DNA of 38,798 nt. Source: an uncultured Chloroflexota bacterium. GTDB lineage: Bacteria > Chloroflexota > Limnocylindria > Limnocylindrales > CSP1-4. Position numbers and translations under genes: made by a program. Position 1 is the first letter of the stretch. Each line of letters begins with the position of its first letter. Below the pieces are notes generated by a model that saw nothing but the letters and a program-made list of their open reading frames with translations, was not told where the DNA came from and searched no databases. The stretch covers positions 1-38,798 of the forward strand of contig CAIYHO010000240.1 of NCBI GenBank assembly GCA_903925955.1, written 5' to 3'. This document shows positions 24,125-32,192 of the stretch, piece after piece.

Positions 24125-25085
24125 CCCCGTCCGCGGGCGCGTCATCGTCGTCGTCGTCGTAGTAGTCGCCCTCATCGCCGGCAGCAGCTGCGTCCTGCAC
24201 GGGCGGCTCACCCCACGTCTCGGTGGTGGAGCCGGGCCGATGGCGATAGACCAGCACGACACCAGCGGCGACGAACACTGCCGTGGAGATCACCATGGCT
24301 GTTGGGATGCCGCCCAGCGTCCAGTTGTCCTGCCGGAACGTCTCCAGCCCAAAGCGGACGGCCGCGTACCACATGCCCCAGATCAGGAACAGGTCGCCCG
24401 GGCGCATGCGCGGGCCGATGCGGCGAGCCAGCATCAGCAGCACGGCAGCGCCGATCAAGCCGCTGACGGACTCATAGAGGAACAGCGGCTGGAACGCGGT
24501 GGTCTCGGCGGGAAACTGCGGGCAGGGCCACTGCGCGGTGCCGTGGTCGGAGATGCGGTGGGCGCAGTCAACCGCGATACCCCAGGGCAGATTTGTGGGC
24601 GGCCCGTAAAGCTCCTGATTGAAGAAGTTGCCCCACCGGCCAATCGCCTGCATCACGAAGATGCCGGGGGCGATGACATCGGCCCACTTCCAGAACGGCT
24701 GACGCCAGCGACGCACGATGACAAAGGCCGCGATCACGCCAGTGACAATCCCGCCGTAGACGCCGAGGCCCGTGTAGGGCGGCATCACAATCTTGAGCAG
24801 GTTGTCCTGGTAGAGCGCCCACTGGTCAATCACGTGGTAGGCGCGGCCGCCGGCGAGCGCTGCCGCGGCAACGATGATGATCCCGTTGTCCACGAGCCTC
24901 GCGTCAAGGCCCCGCCGATTGGCCTCGCGCGTGATCACCGTGTAGGTGGCGGCAATCCCCACGGCATAGCAGATCCCGTACCAGAAGACCGGGATTGGCC
25001 CAAGGTGGAACGCAATGGGTTCCGGCGTGATCGCGATGAGCGCGAGCACGGGAAGGAGCAGCGAGGACAACATCGGGACGGCCAT
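24099..25085 (-). CDS. lgt: Prolipoprotein diacylglyceryl transferase
   Basis: 328 residues, seven predicted membrane segments. The signature GRWGNFFNQELYG, with PPTNLPWG following, is intact, as are PLFLYES and GLETFRQDNW. GGRAYHVIDQW matches the conserved GGR region. The position of E. coli His103 is Tyr (VYGGIVTG), a replacement also found in other Gram-positive-like lineages. The enzyme moves diacylglyceryl from phosphatidylglycerol to the lipobox Cys of prolipoproteins. The C-terminus is an acidic cytoplasmic tail with six consecutive Asp. ATG 25085 is used; ATG 25073 is possible. There is no clear ribosome site. It is divergent from the small membrane gene at 25177 and overlaps plsC. 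Confidence 0.9.
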   Translation of the reverse strand: MAVPMLSSLLLPVLALIAITPEPIAFHLGPIPVFWYGICYAVGIAATYTVITREANRRGLDARLVDNGIIIVAAAALAGGRAYHVIDQWALYQDNLLKIVMPPYTGLGVYGGIVTGVIAAFVIVRRWRQPFWKWADVIAPGIFVMQAIGRWGNFFNQELYGPPTNLPWGIAVDCAHRISDHGTAQWPCPQFPAETTAFQPLFLYESVSGLIGAAVLLMLARRIGPRMRPGDLFLIWGMWYAAVRFGLETFRQDNWTLGGIPTAMVISTAVFVAAGVVLVYRHRPGSTTETWGEPPVQDAAAAGDEGDYYDDDDDDAPADGDGQPNTAG

Positions 25086-25096
25086 GGTCGCGAAGT

Positions 25097-25131
25097 GTAG
25101 CCCGAGGACGCGGTCACAGTCTTCGGGCTAT
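25097..25131. promoter_or_regulatory. Inverted repeat in the lgt / small membrane gene divergent gap
   Basis: TAGCCCGAGGA (25097-25107) and TCTTCGGGCTA (25121-25131) are inverted with one mismatch, centred in the 91-bp gap between divergent starts. It could be a bidirectional operator. The right arm shares CTTCGGGCTAT with the dispersed hairpin repeat but lacks the rest of that core. Confidence 0.4.
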
Positions 25132-25176
25132 CCTCGGAGGGATGGATCACAACGCCCACCGCTCGGAGACGCCCGC

Positions 25177-25479
25177 GTGAATGCCGAGTTCAACCTCTGG
25201 CTGCTGATTGTCGGGGTGGCGCTTGGCGCCGCGCTGACCTGGCTGGTCCTTGCGGACATGAACCGCCGTGACGCGGAGATCAGCCGCGAGGAGACCGCTG
25301 CCGAAGCCGGCTGGCTGGCCCGAACCGTGGGCGACGCACGCCTTGACGCGGACCTGGCGGAGCGGGTGCTGGAGGCGCACAAGCGGTATCTGGGCTTTCC
25401 TCCGCCCGATGAACTTGTCGCGCCAGAGGAGTTTGGCGTGGCAGAGCCCGGCGCGGCCGCAGGGGCGCCCGCCGCCTAA
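25177..25479 (+). CDS. Small membrane-anchored protein of unknown function
   Basis: 100 residues from GTG 25177, with GGAG nine bases upstream. One N-terminal membrane helix (about 5-25) is followed by a charged helical segment (DMNRRDAEISREETAAEAGWLARTVGDARLDADLAERVLEAHKRYL is the general region, about 27-72) that may form a coiled coil, then an Ala/Pro/Gly-rich tail. No family recognised. It is convergent with the Lrp/AsnC gene, which ends one base beyond its stop. Confidence 0.6.
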   Translation: MNAEFNLWLLIVGVALGAALTWLVLADMNRRDAEISREETAAEAGWLARTVGDARLDADLAERVLEAHKRYLGFPPPDELVAPEEFGVAEPGAAAGAPAA

Positions 25480-25968
25480 CTACTCCGCGGCGCCCTCGGC
25501 AGCCCGGACCGTTGGCCGCGAGCGCCGCTCAAAGCCCGTTGTGAACACCACGTCCGTCTCCGTGGAGAACACATGCTCCGTGAGTTGCACGTGGCGGACC
25601 ACCACGCCCAGATGCTCCATATCGTGCGCGCGGATCTTGAGGATGTAGTCCGCCTCGCCGGCGATGTGGTGGCACTCCTCAACCTCGGCAATCTCCTCGA
25701 ATGCCGGCATCAGGTCCGTGGCAATCGTCCCGGGCGCCTGGGTCACCCACGTGAAGGCGAGCACGCCCAACCCCAGCGCCGCCGGGTCCACATCGGCCGA
25801 GTAGCCGCGGATGACGCCGCGTGACTCAAGCTTCTTCACCCGCTCGTGCGCCGAGGGTCCAGCCATCCCAAGATCCGCGCCGAGGTCCGCATACGAGCGG
25901 CGCCCATCGGCCTGGAGAATGGTCAGCAATTTGGCATCGGTCTGACTGAGAGAGACGTTCTTGGCCAC
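25480..25968 (-). CDS. Lrp/AsnC-family transcriptional regulator
   Basis: 162 residues from GTG 25968. The N-terminal helix-turn-helix is LLTILQADGRRSYADLGADLGMAGPSAHERVKKLESRGVI (about 14-54), and a RAM ligand-binding domain follows (about 62-145; VLAFTWVTQAPG, VEECHHIAGEADYILKIRAHDMEHL). Such proteins respond to amino acids or related ligands as dimers or octamers. Its own promoter is legible just upstream with a palindrome between -35 and -10, indicating autoregulation. Targets elsewhere are not known; the nearby amino-acid-related genes (OCD family, aminotransferase) are candidates only by proximity. Confidence 0.88.
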   Translation of the reverse strand: MAKNVSLSQTDAKLLTILQADGRRSYADLGADLGMAGPSAHERVKKLESRGVIRGYSADVDPAALGLGVLAFTWVTQAPGTIATDLMPAFEEIAEVEECHHIAGEADYILKIRAHDMEHLGVVVRHVQLTEHVFSTETDVVFTTGFERRSRPTVRAAEGAAE

Positions 25969-25974
25969 GTGGTA

Positions 25975-26029
25975 CCTATTCGTTAGGGTGTGAAGTTGCA
26001 GAGCCTACGATTCGTAGGTAGAATGTCAA
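25975..26029 (-). promoter_or_regulatory. Lrp/AsnC gene promoter with two palindromic operators
   Basis: Reading leftward, the -35 TTGACA is at 26024-26029, a 16-bp spacer follows, and the -10-like TAGGCT is at 26002-26007. A perfect 15-bp palindrome CCTACGATTCGTAGG (26004-26018) covers the spacer and -10. A second, CCTATTCGTTAGG (25975-25987), lies just past the predicted start point. Centres are 30 bp apart. Confidence 0.68.
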
Positions 26030-26121
26030 GCACTGGGTACTCAGACGCCCGACCCTACCGGAACCTTCCGGCCGGACCCAATTGGTCCAGGTGCGTCTGT
26101 GAAGCGAATGAGGCAAGGGCT

Positions 26122-26256
26122 ATGGTGATCGTCGCCGTGTTCATGCTCCTCGCGCTGTTCTCGATCATTAGCATCGTGGCGAGCGCGGAGGAGCCCCGTG
26201 ACTACGGGAACCCGCAGGACAACCCCGTGCTTTGGGCGATGCTCGGCCGCCGCTAG
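26122..26256 (+). CDS. 44-residue single-pass membrane peptide
   Basis: ATG 26122 with GAGG eight bases upstream. Residues 2-21 are a hydrophobic helix (MVIVAVFMLLALFSIISIVA), then a conserved-looking charged tail with Asp-Asn-Pro and LWAMLGRR at the end. A strong terminator follows within 26 bases, arguing for a real short transcript. It is divergent from the Lrp/AsnC gene. The function is unknown. Confidence 0.6.
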   Translation: MVIVAVFMLLALFSIISIVASAEEPRDYGNPQDNPVLWAMLGRR

Positions 26257-26281
26257 GCGCCAGCACACCGTAGCACTCTGA

Positions 26282-26303
26282 CGCCCCGGCTCCGGCCGGG
26301 GCG
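26282..26303 (+). terminator. Terminator after the 44-residue peptide gene
   Basis: CGCCCCGGC (26282-26290) and GCCGGGGCG (26295-26303) form a perfect 9-bp stem with a 4-base loop, followed by TTCGTGATT. Confidence 0.75.
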
Positions 26304-26352
26304 TTCGTGATTCCCGGGACTCCTCGCCGTGGGCTGGGTATGCTGCAGCGCC

Positions 26353-27327
26353 ATGACGCCGTCGAACCCTGACGCTCCCCACCCTGCCCTGACGGGCGCC
26401 CTGATGCGACCCCTGCGGCCCGCTACCGTGGTCAGCCTGCGTCCGTGGGCCGGGAGCCGGCTTGGCGGTGACGCCGGCGAACACTGGGTGGCGGGACCCG
26501 GGTCCGAGGTGGCGCTGCCAGACGGGCGGATGTTGACCCTGGACGCCCTCGCCGCCGAAGCGGGCGCTGCGCTTGTGGGCAGCCGCGGTCTGGCCATGTA
26601 CGGCGCGCGGTTCCCCCTGCTGGTCAAGCTGATTGACGCCGGAGACTGGCTCTCGCTCCAGGTGCACCCGTCTGACGCCAACGCGCGCCGCCGACACGGA
26701 CCTGATGCGCTCGGCAAGGCCGAGGCGTGGCTGGTGCTGGAGGCAGACCCCGGCGCGCAGCTTGTGGTTGGGCCAAAGCTGGGCATGACGGGCGATGCGG
26801 TGCGAGCGGCCATTGCGGCGGGCTCCATGGATCGGCCTGACTGCGAGGCTGTGCCGGCGCGCGCAGGCGACGTCTTCAACGTGGAGCCCGGCACCATCCA
26901 CGCCATTGGGGCAGGCGTCTTCATCTACGAGATTGAGCAACCCTCAGATCTCACCTATCGCATCTCGGATTGGGGCCGCCCCGCTGTCCCCGGTCGATCG
27001 CTTCACCGTGACGAGGCGCTCGAGGCCGTGCAGCCAGAGCGCCAGGCGGTGTTGGCTGGGTCACAGTGGCGCATGGACGGCGGGGCCCTGACGGCGCCCA
27101 CGTTCCGCCTAGAGCTTGTGGCACCGAGTTTGGCAGCCGCCTCACGGCAGCCGGCTGGGCAGACCCTCGAGGTTGTCACCGCCCTGCGCGGCGAGGTTGT
27201 CCTGCGCGGCGACGGCTGGACGGAGCGCCTTGGGCTGCATGAGACGTCCGTGGTGCCGGCAGACGTCGCGGCCTACGAGATTGGTGGCGACGCGCTGCGC
27301 CTGGCGGCGGTGGGCAGCCTGCCCTGA
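26353..27327 (+). CDS. manA: Mannose-6-phosphate isomerase, class I (short form)
   Basis: 324 residues from ATG 26353; ATG 26404 is the alternative, and neither has a strong ribosome site. Zn ligands of the cupin are visible: Gln and His in SLQVHPSD (Q103, H105), Glu in GKAEAW (E124) and His in PGTIHAIG (H183). YRISDWGR is the typical post-cupin motif. It interconverts mannose-6-phosphate and fructose-6-phosphate, feeding glycan synthesis or mannose use. Together with pckA and mdh it fits a gluconeogenic, polysaccharide-making cell. It probably lies on one transcript with the next gene, 61 bases on. Confidence 0.87.
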   Translation: MTPSNPDAPHPALTGALMRPLRPATVVSLRPWAGSRLGGDAGEHWVAGPGSEVALPDGRMLTLDALAAEAGAALVGSRGLAMYGARFPLLVKLIDAGDWLSLQVHPSDANARRRHGPDALGKAEAWLVLEADPGAQLVVGPKLGMTGDAVRAAIAAGSMDRPDCEAVPARAGDVFNVEPGTIHAIGAGVFIYEIEQPSDLTYRISDWGRPAVPGRSLHRDEALEAVQPERQAVLAGSQWRMDGGALTAPTFRLELVAPSLAAASRQPAGQTLEVVTALRGEVVLRGDGWTERLGLHETSVVPADVAAYEIGGDALRLAAVGSLP

Positions 27328-27388
27328 TGCATCCCGCCAGGTCCCGACGGCATCCCGGCGGACCCGTCCCGGGCCTACACTCGGGCGC

Positions 27389-28387
27389 ATGACGGATCTG
27401 CCCCTGCTTCGCTACCTGACCGGTGCCGATGTCACCGCCCTGATGCCCCCGGTCGCCCAACGCCTGGCGCTGGCGGAAGCCACGCTGCGCGGGCTGGCCG
27501 CTGATGCCGACCTGCCGGCCAAGATCGGTGTCCACCCGCGCACGGACCAGTCGTTTGGCCACGCGATGCCCGCGTACCTGCCGGGGTCGGGAGCTGGCCA
27601 CACGGCGGACCGCTTGGGCATGAAGTGGGTGCTGGGCTTCCCGCCCAACTCGAGCCTGGGGCTCCCGGCGATCAGCGCCACGCTCCTGCTCAACGACCCG
27701 GTCACGGGGCTCGTCATCGCCATCCTTGACGCTGGCCCCATCACCGCGCACCGCACGGCAGCCGTGAGCGGCGTGGCCATCCGCGCGTTTGCGGCGCCGG
27801 CCGTGGCGGGCAGGCCCCGTGCCGCGCTCATCGGCGCAGGTGTCCAGGGCCACAGCCACCTCCCCGTGCTGGGCTACACGCTGCCGGGGCTGGACCTCGT
27901 GATCTACGACCGGGACCCGGACCGTGCCGCGGCCCTGGCCGAAGCCGCCCGCAACACCACAGGGATTGCCACCGCACGGGTGGCCGCCTCAGCGCGAGAC
28001 GCCGTGGAGGGTGCCGACGTGGTGGTCACCGCGGCCTCGTTTGCCGCGCCCAAGGACCGCCAACAGATGACCAACGCCTGGCTGACGCCCAACGCGCTGG
28101 TGGTGCCGGTGGACTACGCCACCATGTGTGCCGCCGAGGTGGCCCGCAACGCCGCCCTCTTCACCGTTGACCACCGCGACCAGTGGCTGGCCAACCGCGA
28201 CGCAGGACAGTTTGACAACTACCCGGATCCGGGCCCAATCCTCGGCGAGGTGTTGAACCTGACCGCACGTCCGGCCGGTCGCATCGTGGCCCAGCACCTT
28301 GGCACGGGCCTTGCTGATGTCGTGTTCGGCACCGCTATTGCCTCGGCTGCGGCTGCCCAGAATGTGGGGATTGTGCTCCCGCGCTGA
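27389..28387 (+). CDS. Ornithine cyclodeaminase / mu-crystallin family protein
   Basis: 332 residues from ATG 27389. The substrate-binding Lys in MKWVLGFP (K79), Arg in AHRTAA (R122) and Rossmann motif GAGVQGHSHL (149-158) are seen, with Asp at the end of the following strand (IYDRD), favouring NAD. Known members include ornithine cyclodeaminase, alanine dehydrogenase, ketimine reductase and delta1-pyrroline-2-carboxylate reductase; sequence alone does not separate them. It is probably involved in amino-acid breakdown. It follows manA and precedes the acylase-family gene. Confidence 0.84.
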   Translation: MTDLPLLRYLTGADVTALMPPVAQRLALAEATLRGLAADADLPAKIGVHPRTDQSFGHAMPAYLPGSGAGHTADRLGMKWVLGFPPNSSLGLPAISATLLLNDPVTGLVIAILDAGPITAHRTAAVSGVAIRAFAAPAVAGRPRAALIGAGVQGHSHLPVLGYTLPGLDLVIYDRDPDRAAALAEAARNTTGIATARVAASARDAVEGADVVVTAASFAAPKDRQQMTNAWLTPNALVVPVDYATMCAAEVARNAALFTVDHRDQWLANRDAGQFDNYPDPGPILGEVLNLTARPAGRIVAQHLGTGLADVVFGTAIASAAAAQNVGIVLPR

Positions 28388-28476
28388 AACAGGGTCGCGC
28401 GCGAGCCCCGCGTACGGCAGACTGACCGCTTCCCGCCGCGGGGGCGGTTGGGTCTGGAGGAGCGGAGGTTTCATTC

Positions 28477-31125
28477 GTGGGTCGTGTCGTGCGCGGCATG
28501 GCGGCGCTGGTCGTCGTCCTTGTCGTGGTTGTCGTCTTGGCGGTTGGCGGCCTGCTGGTCGCGCTCACCGCAAGCGGTCATCCACAACTCTCCGGCAGCC
28601 GCACCGTGCCGGGGCTGAGCGCCGAGGCGCGGATTGTCCGCGACGAGAACGGCATCACCCAGATCACCGCCACCTCGGCCCACGACCTGTTCTTCGCGCA
28701 GGGCTGGGTGCACGCGTCTGAGCGCCTGTGGCAGATGGAGATCTTTCGCCGGATTGGCGCGGGCCGCCTGGCCGAGCTGTTTGGCTCCAGCCAGCTGGCC
28801 ACGGACAGGTTCATCCGCACCCTCGACTGGCGCGGCGCTGCCGCCCGCGACTACGCGGCGCTGAGCGACAACGGCAAGGCGATCCTTGCCGCCTACTCGG
28901 ACGGCATCAACGCGTTCGTCGCCGGACACCCAGGCGACCTTGGCCTCTCCTGGGTTGTCGCGGGCCTCAAGTCCGGCCTCACAAGCGACCTGACCGGCCT
29001 GCGACCTGAGCCGTGGACCCCCATCGACACGCTCACCTTTGCCAAGCTGCAGGGCTGGGGCCTGGGCGGCAACATGGACACCGAGATCTTCCGCATGCTT
29101 GAGGACCAGCAGCTGGGCTCAGCCGCGCTGACCGACGAGCTGTTCCCGGCCTACTCCGCCGATCAGCCTGTGATTGCGGGCCCCGTCCAAACGGGCACGG
29201 CCGCAGGCGCCACGAAGGGCACCACGGCCGCCGCCGGGTCCACTGGCACGTTCAGCACCAATGCCGACGCTGCATCCACGTCTGCCTCGTCAGCCACGTC
29301 CACCGCATGGGCTGAACTGGCACGCGTTGCCGGCGGCATCACCGCGCTTGCCGGGCTCACCCCGCAGCGCGACCTCGCCAACGACGGCGGCGTGGGGTCC
29401 AACAACTGGGTGGTCAGCGGCGCCTACACGGCCAGCGGCAAGCCGATGCTCTCCAACGACCCGCATCTTGGCTTCAACATGCCGTCGATCTGGTACGTCA
29501 ACGGCCTCCACTGCGCTCCCGTCTCCACCGCCTGCCCGTACGACGTGGCGGGCGTCACCTTCGCCGGCACACCGGGCGTGGTGGCCGGGCACAACGCCAA
29601 CATCGCCTGGGGTGTCACCAACGCCAACCCCGACGTCCAGGATCTGGTGATGGAGAAGGCGGATCCCGCCGACCCGTCCAAGTACGTCACTGCCACAGGC
29701 TCTGTCCCGTTCACCACGCGCACCGAGACCATCAAGGTTTCAGGCGAAGCGGATGTGGTCCTCACGGTCCGCTCAACCTCGCACGGGCCAATCCTCAATG
29801 ACGCCGACGGTCGGCTCAAGGGCTCGGCCAACCTGCTCGCCCTGCGCTGGACCGCGCTCGCGATGCCGGACCGCGTCATGGAAGCGTTCATGAACATTGA
29901 CGCCGCGTCCAACTGGACCGAGTTCCGCGACGCGCTGCGCCTCTACGGCGCCCCCGCCCAGAACTTTGTCTACGCGGACGTCAACGGCAACATCGGCTAC
30001 CAGCTGCCAGGCTACGTGCCGGTTCGCACGGACCCTGCCGATCAGGGCCTCCGCCCGGTCCCGGGCTGGGATGGCAACCACGAGTGGGCAAGCTACGTCC
30101 CGTTTGACTCGCTGCCATCGGTCTACAACCCGCCCTCCGGACGGCTGGTGACGGCCAACAACGCCATCGACGGCGGCGCCGTGTTCTTGGGCGCCGAGTA
30201 CGACCGCGGCGACCGCGCCGCCCGCATCACCGAGTTGCTGGACCAGGCCAAGGGCCAGATCACGGCAACGACCATGGCAAGCATCCAGGGCGACACGTTC
30301 ATGCGTCGCGCCGTGCGGATGACCGACGCCCTCCACGCGATGAACCCCGTGCCGGCGACGGCCGACGGCAAGGCCGTCCTGGACCAGATCTACGCCTGGG
30401 ATCGGCAGTGCACAACCACGGCCACGGGCTGCTCCGCCTTCATGACGTTCGAGATGACCGTGGAGCGGATGATCTTTGATGACGACCTTGGCGGCTGGGC
30501 GCGCGACTATGTCGGCAGCGACCTGGCCAACGATCTGGCGGCAACGCTTGTCGGGACGCCGGCCGGCCGAAGCTCCACGTGGTGGGGCAGCCGGGCTGCC
30601 GGAACCGCCGCCGATGCCAACCAGGTGACCGCCGCGGCACTTGACCAGGCGGGCGTGTGGCTGCGCCGCGAGCTGGGCGACCCGTCGGGCTGGGCCTGGG
30701 GCAAGATCCACCAGGTCGCCTTCAAGGAGCAGACGCTGGGCTCGTCGGGCATCGGCCCGCTCGAGTGGTATTTCGGCACGGGCGCAACCGAGGTCAACGG
30801 CGCCGCGGGTGCCGTGGACAACAACTACTACCGGCTGTCGCGCGCCTATGCAGACCCGACGGACCCAACCTATGTGCCGGTCACAACGCTCAAGGGCGTG
30901 TTTGCGGTGAGCAACGGCCCGTCGATGCGGGCGATCTACGACCTCTCAAACCTTGACGCGTCGCGGATCGTGACCACCACGGGCCAGAGCGAGCAGCCGT
31001 TCAGCATCCACAACGCAGACTTCGTGGGGAGGTGGCTGCGCAACGAGACCGTGCCGCTGCCGTTCTCCGATGCAGCCATTGCCAAGGCAACCGCGGCAAC
31101 GCTGCTGCTGGAGCCGGGCCAGTGA
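28477..31125 (+). CDS. Penicillin acylase family (S45) Ntn hydrolase, exported
   Basis: 882 residues from GTG 28477, with GGAGG eight bases upstream. A long N-terminal hydrophobic helix (about 8-31) is a signal or anchor. The alpha chain runs to about 230 (RDENGITQITA, FFAQGWVHASERLWQMEIFRRIGAGRLAE). A Thr/Ser/Ala-rich linker (about 235-280) precedes the autocatalytic cleavage site GG-VG|SNNWVV, with Ser308 as the beta-chain N-terminal nucleophile. NDPHLGF and PGVVAGHNANIAWG follow as in penicillin and AHL acylases. The enzyme hydrolyses amide bonds of acylated amines, such as beta-lactams, N-acyl-homoserine lactones or N-acyl amino acids; which one is not predictable. It would act outside the membrane. 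Confidence 0.9.
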   Translation: MGRVVRGMAALVVVLVVVVVLAVGGLLVALTASGHPQLSGSRTVPGLSAEARIVRDENGITQITATSAHDLFFAQGWVHASERLWQMEIFRRIGAGRLAELFGSSQLATDRFIRTLDWRGAAARDYAALSDNGKAILAAYSDGINAFVAGHPGDLGLSWVVAGLKSGLTSDLTGLRPEPWTPIDTLTFAKLQGWGLGGNMDTEIFRMLEDQQLGSAALTDELFPAYSADQPVIAGPVQTGTAAGATKGTTAAAGSTGTFSTNADAASTSASSATSTAWAELARVAGGITALAGLTPQRDLANDGGVGSNNWVVSGAYTASGKPMLSNDPHLGFNMPSIWYVNGLHCAPVSTACPYDVAGVTFAGTPGVVAGHNANIAWGVTNANPDVQDLVMEKADPADPSKYVTATGSVPFTTRTETIKVSGEADVVLTVRSTSHGPILNDADGRLKGSANLLALRWTALAMPDRVMEAFMNIDAASNWTEFRDALRLYGAPAQNFVYADVNGNIGYQLPGYVPVRTDPADQGLRPVPGWDGNHEWASYVPFDSLPSVYNPPSGRLVTANNAIDGGAVFLGAEYDRGDRAARITELLDQAKGQITATTMASIQGDTFMRRAVRMTDALHAMNPVPATADGKAVLDQIYAWDRQCTTTATGCSAFMTFEMTVERMIFDDDLGGWARDYVGSDLANDLAATLVGTPAGRSSTWWGSRAAGTAADANQVTAAALDQAGVWLRRELGDPSGWAWGKIHQVAFKEQTLGSSGIGPLEWYFGTGATEVNGAAGAVDNNYYRLSRAYADPTDPTYVPVTTLKGVFAVSNGPSMRAIYDLSNLDASRIVTTTGQSEQPFSIHNADFVGRWLRNETVPLPFSDAAIAKATAATLLLEPGQ

Positions 31126-31144
31126 GCCCCGTGACACGCGGCCT

Positions 31145-32098
31145 GTGAAGGGCTCCCTCGGGGGCATCCTCGCGGCGATCGTTGGGGCAAGCCTGTTTGG
31201 CATGCTCGGGACGCTGTCGCGGTTTGCCGCGGACGCTGGCGTCACCGGGGTGGCGTTTACGTTCTGGCGGTCCACCACGGGCGCGGTCTTCCTGGGCACG
31301 GTGCTGCTGCTGCGCGGACAGGGCCGCCCGTCGGTGACGGCGTTGCGGACACTGGACCCACGCGGCAAGGGCTTCCTTCTGCTCGCAGCGGTGACAGGCC
31401 TTGGGCTCAACGCGGCGATGTTCAGCGCCTTTGGGCTTGTCCCCATTGCGCTCGCGCTGATGCTCTTCTACACGTACCCGGCGGGCGTTGCGCTTGCCGA
31501 CATCGCCCAGGGCCGGGAGCGTGCCACGCCAGTGCGACTGGGTGCGCTGGCCGTGTCCACGGGCGGTGTCGTTCTCGTGCTGATCGGCGGCCTCGCCGGC
31601 AACGCCGGGCCCATCAACCCGCTGGGCATCCTGCTGGGCCTGGCGGCATCGGTGTGCCAAGTCATCTTCATCACCGCCAGCCGCAGCGGGTACCGCTCCG
31701 TCCCCACGGCCACAGCCACCCTGACAATCCTCAGCATCGGGTCGCTCGGCGCGGCCGTCCTCGCCGTCCTCGTGGGGCAGGCGGATGGGCTCACGGCACC
31801 GTTCCGCGATGCCAGCGCCTGGGGCCCGCTGCTCCTGGCGGGTATCGCCGCGGCCGCCCTTGCCTCGCTGCTATTCCTCACGGCCATCCGCCGCATTGGC
31901 GGGACGCGGACGGGCGCGCTGATGCTCCTGGAGCCCGTCGTTGGGGTGTTCCTCGCCGCGGTCCTGCTGGGCGAGGCGCTCACGCCAATCCAGGCGGTGG
32001 GCGCGGCGCTCGTCCTGGGCGGGGCGCTGACGCTGCAGCGCGCATCCGATCCAGATCTGGAGCCGGTCATCGAGACCGCGGCAGGCCCGATGGCGTGA
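31145..32098 (+). CDS. DMT-superfamily (EamA) transporter
   Basis: 317 residues from GTG 31145, 19 bases after the acylase stop. Ten hydrophobic segments in two EamA repeats are readable: GGILAAIVGASLFGMLGTLSRFA opens the first and GILLGLAASVCQVIFITAS the second, and the typical end MLLEPVVGVFLAAVLLGEALTP is present. The family exports amino acids, nucleosides or other metabolites. Tight spacing to the acylase gene suggests an operon, perhaps exporting or importing its substrate or product (inference). The start lacks a Shine-Dalgarno, so coupling to the acylase is likely. Confidence 0.85.
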   Translation: MKGSLGGILAAIVGASLFGMLGTLSRFAADAGVTGVAFTFWRSTTGAVFLGTVLLLRGQGRPSVTALRTLDPRGKGFLLLAAVTGLGLNAAMFSAFGLVPIALALMLFYTYPAGVALADIAQGRERATPVRLGALAVSTGGVVLVLIGGLAGNAGPINPLGILLGLAASVCQVIFITASRSGYRSVPTATATLTILSIGSLGAAVLAVLVGQADGLTAPFRDASAWGPLLLAGIAAAALASLLFLTAIRRIGGTRTGALMLLEPVVGVFLAAVLLGEALTPIQAVGAALVLGGALTLQRASDPDLEPVIETAAGPMA

Positions 32099-32192
32099 CC
32101 CAGCTGGGGCTTCCGGGGCGGGGTAAGGTAGTGGCCGATCCCGCGGCGGCGCCGCTTGCGGCAGAGCTGCACCACAGAGGAGAAGGCGGGCG

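Noticed and set aside
24125-24262. Upstream extension of plsC into lgt
   Set aside because: It translates the lgt acidic tail in another frame (poly-Thr); ATG 24124 gives a normal-length protein.
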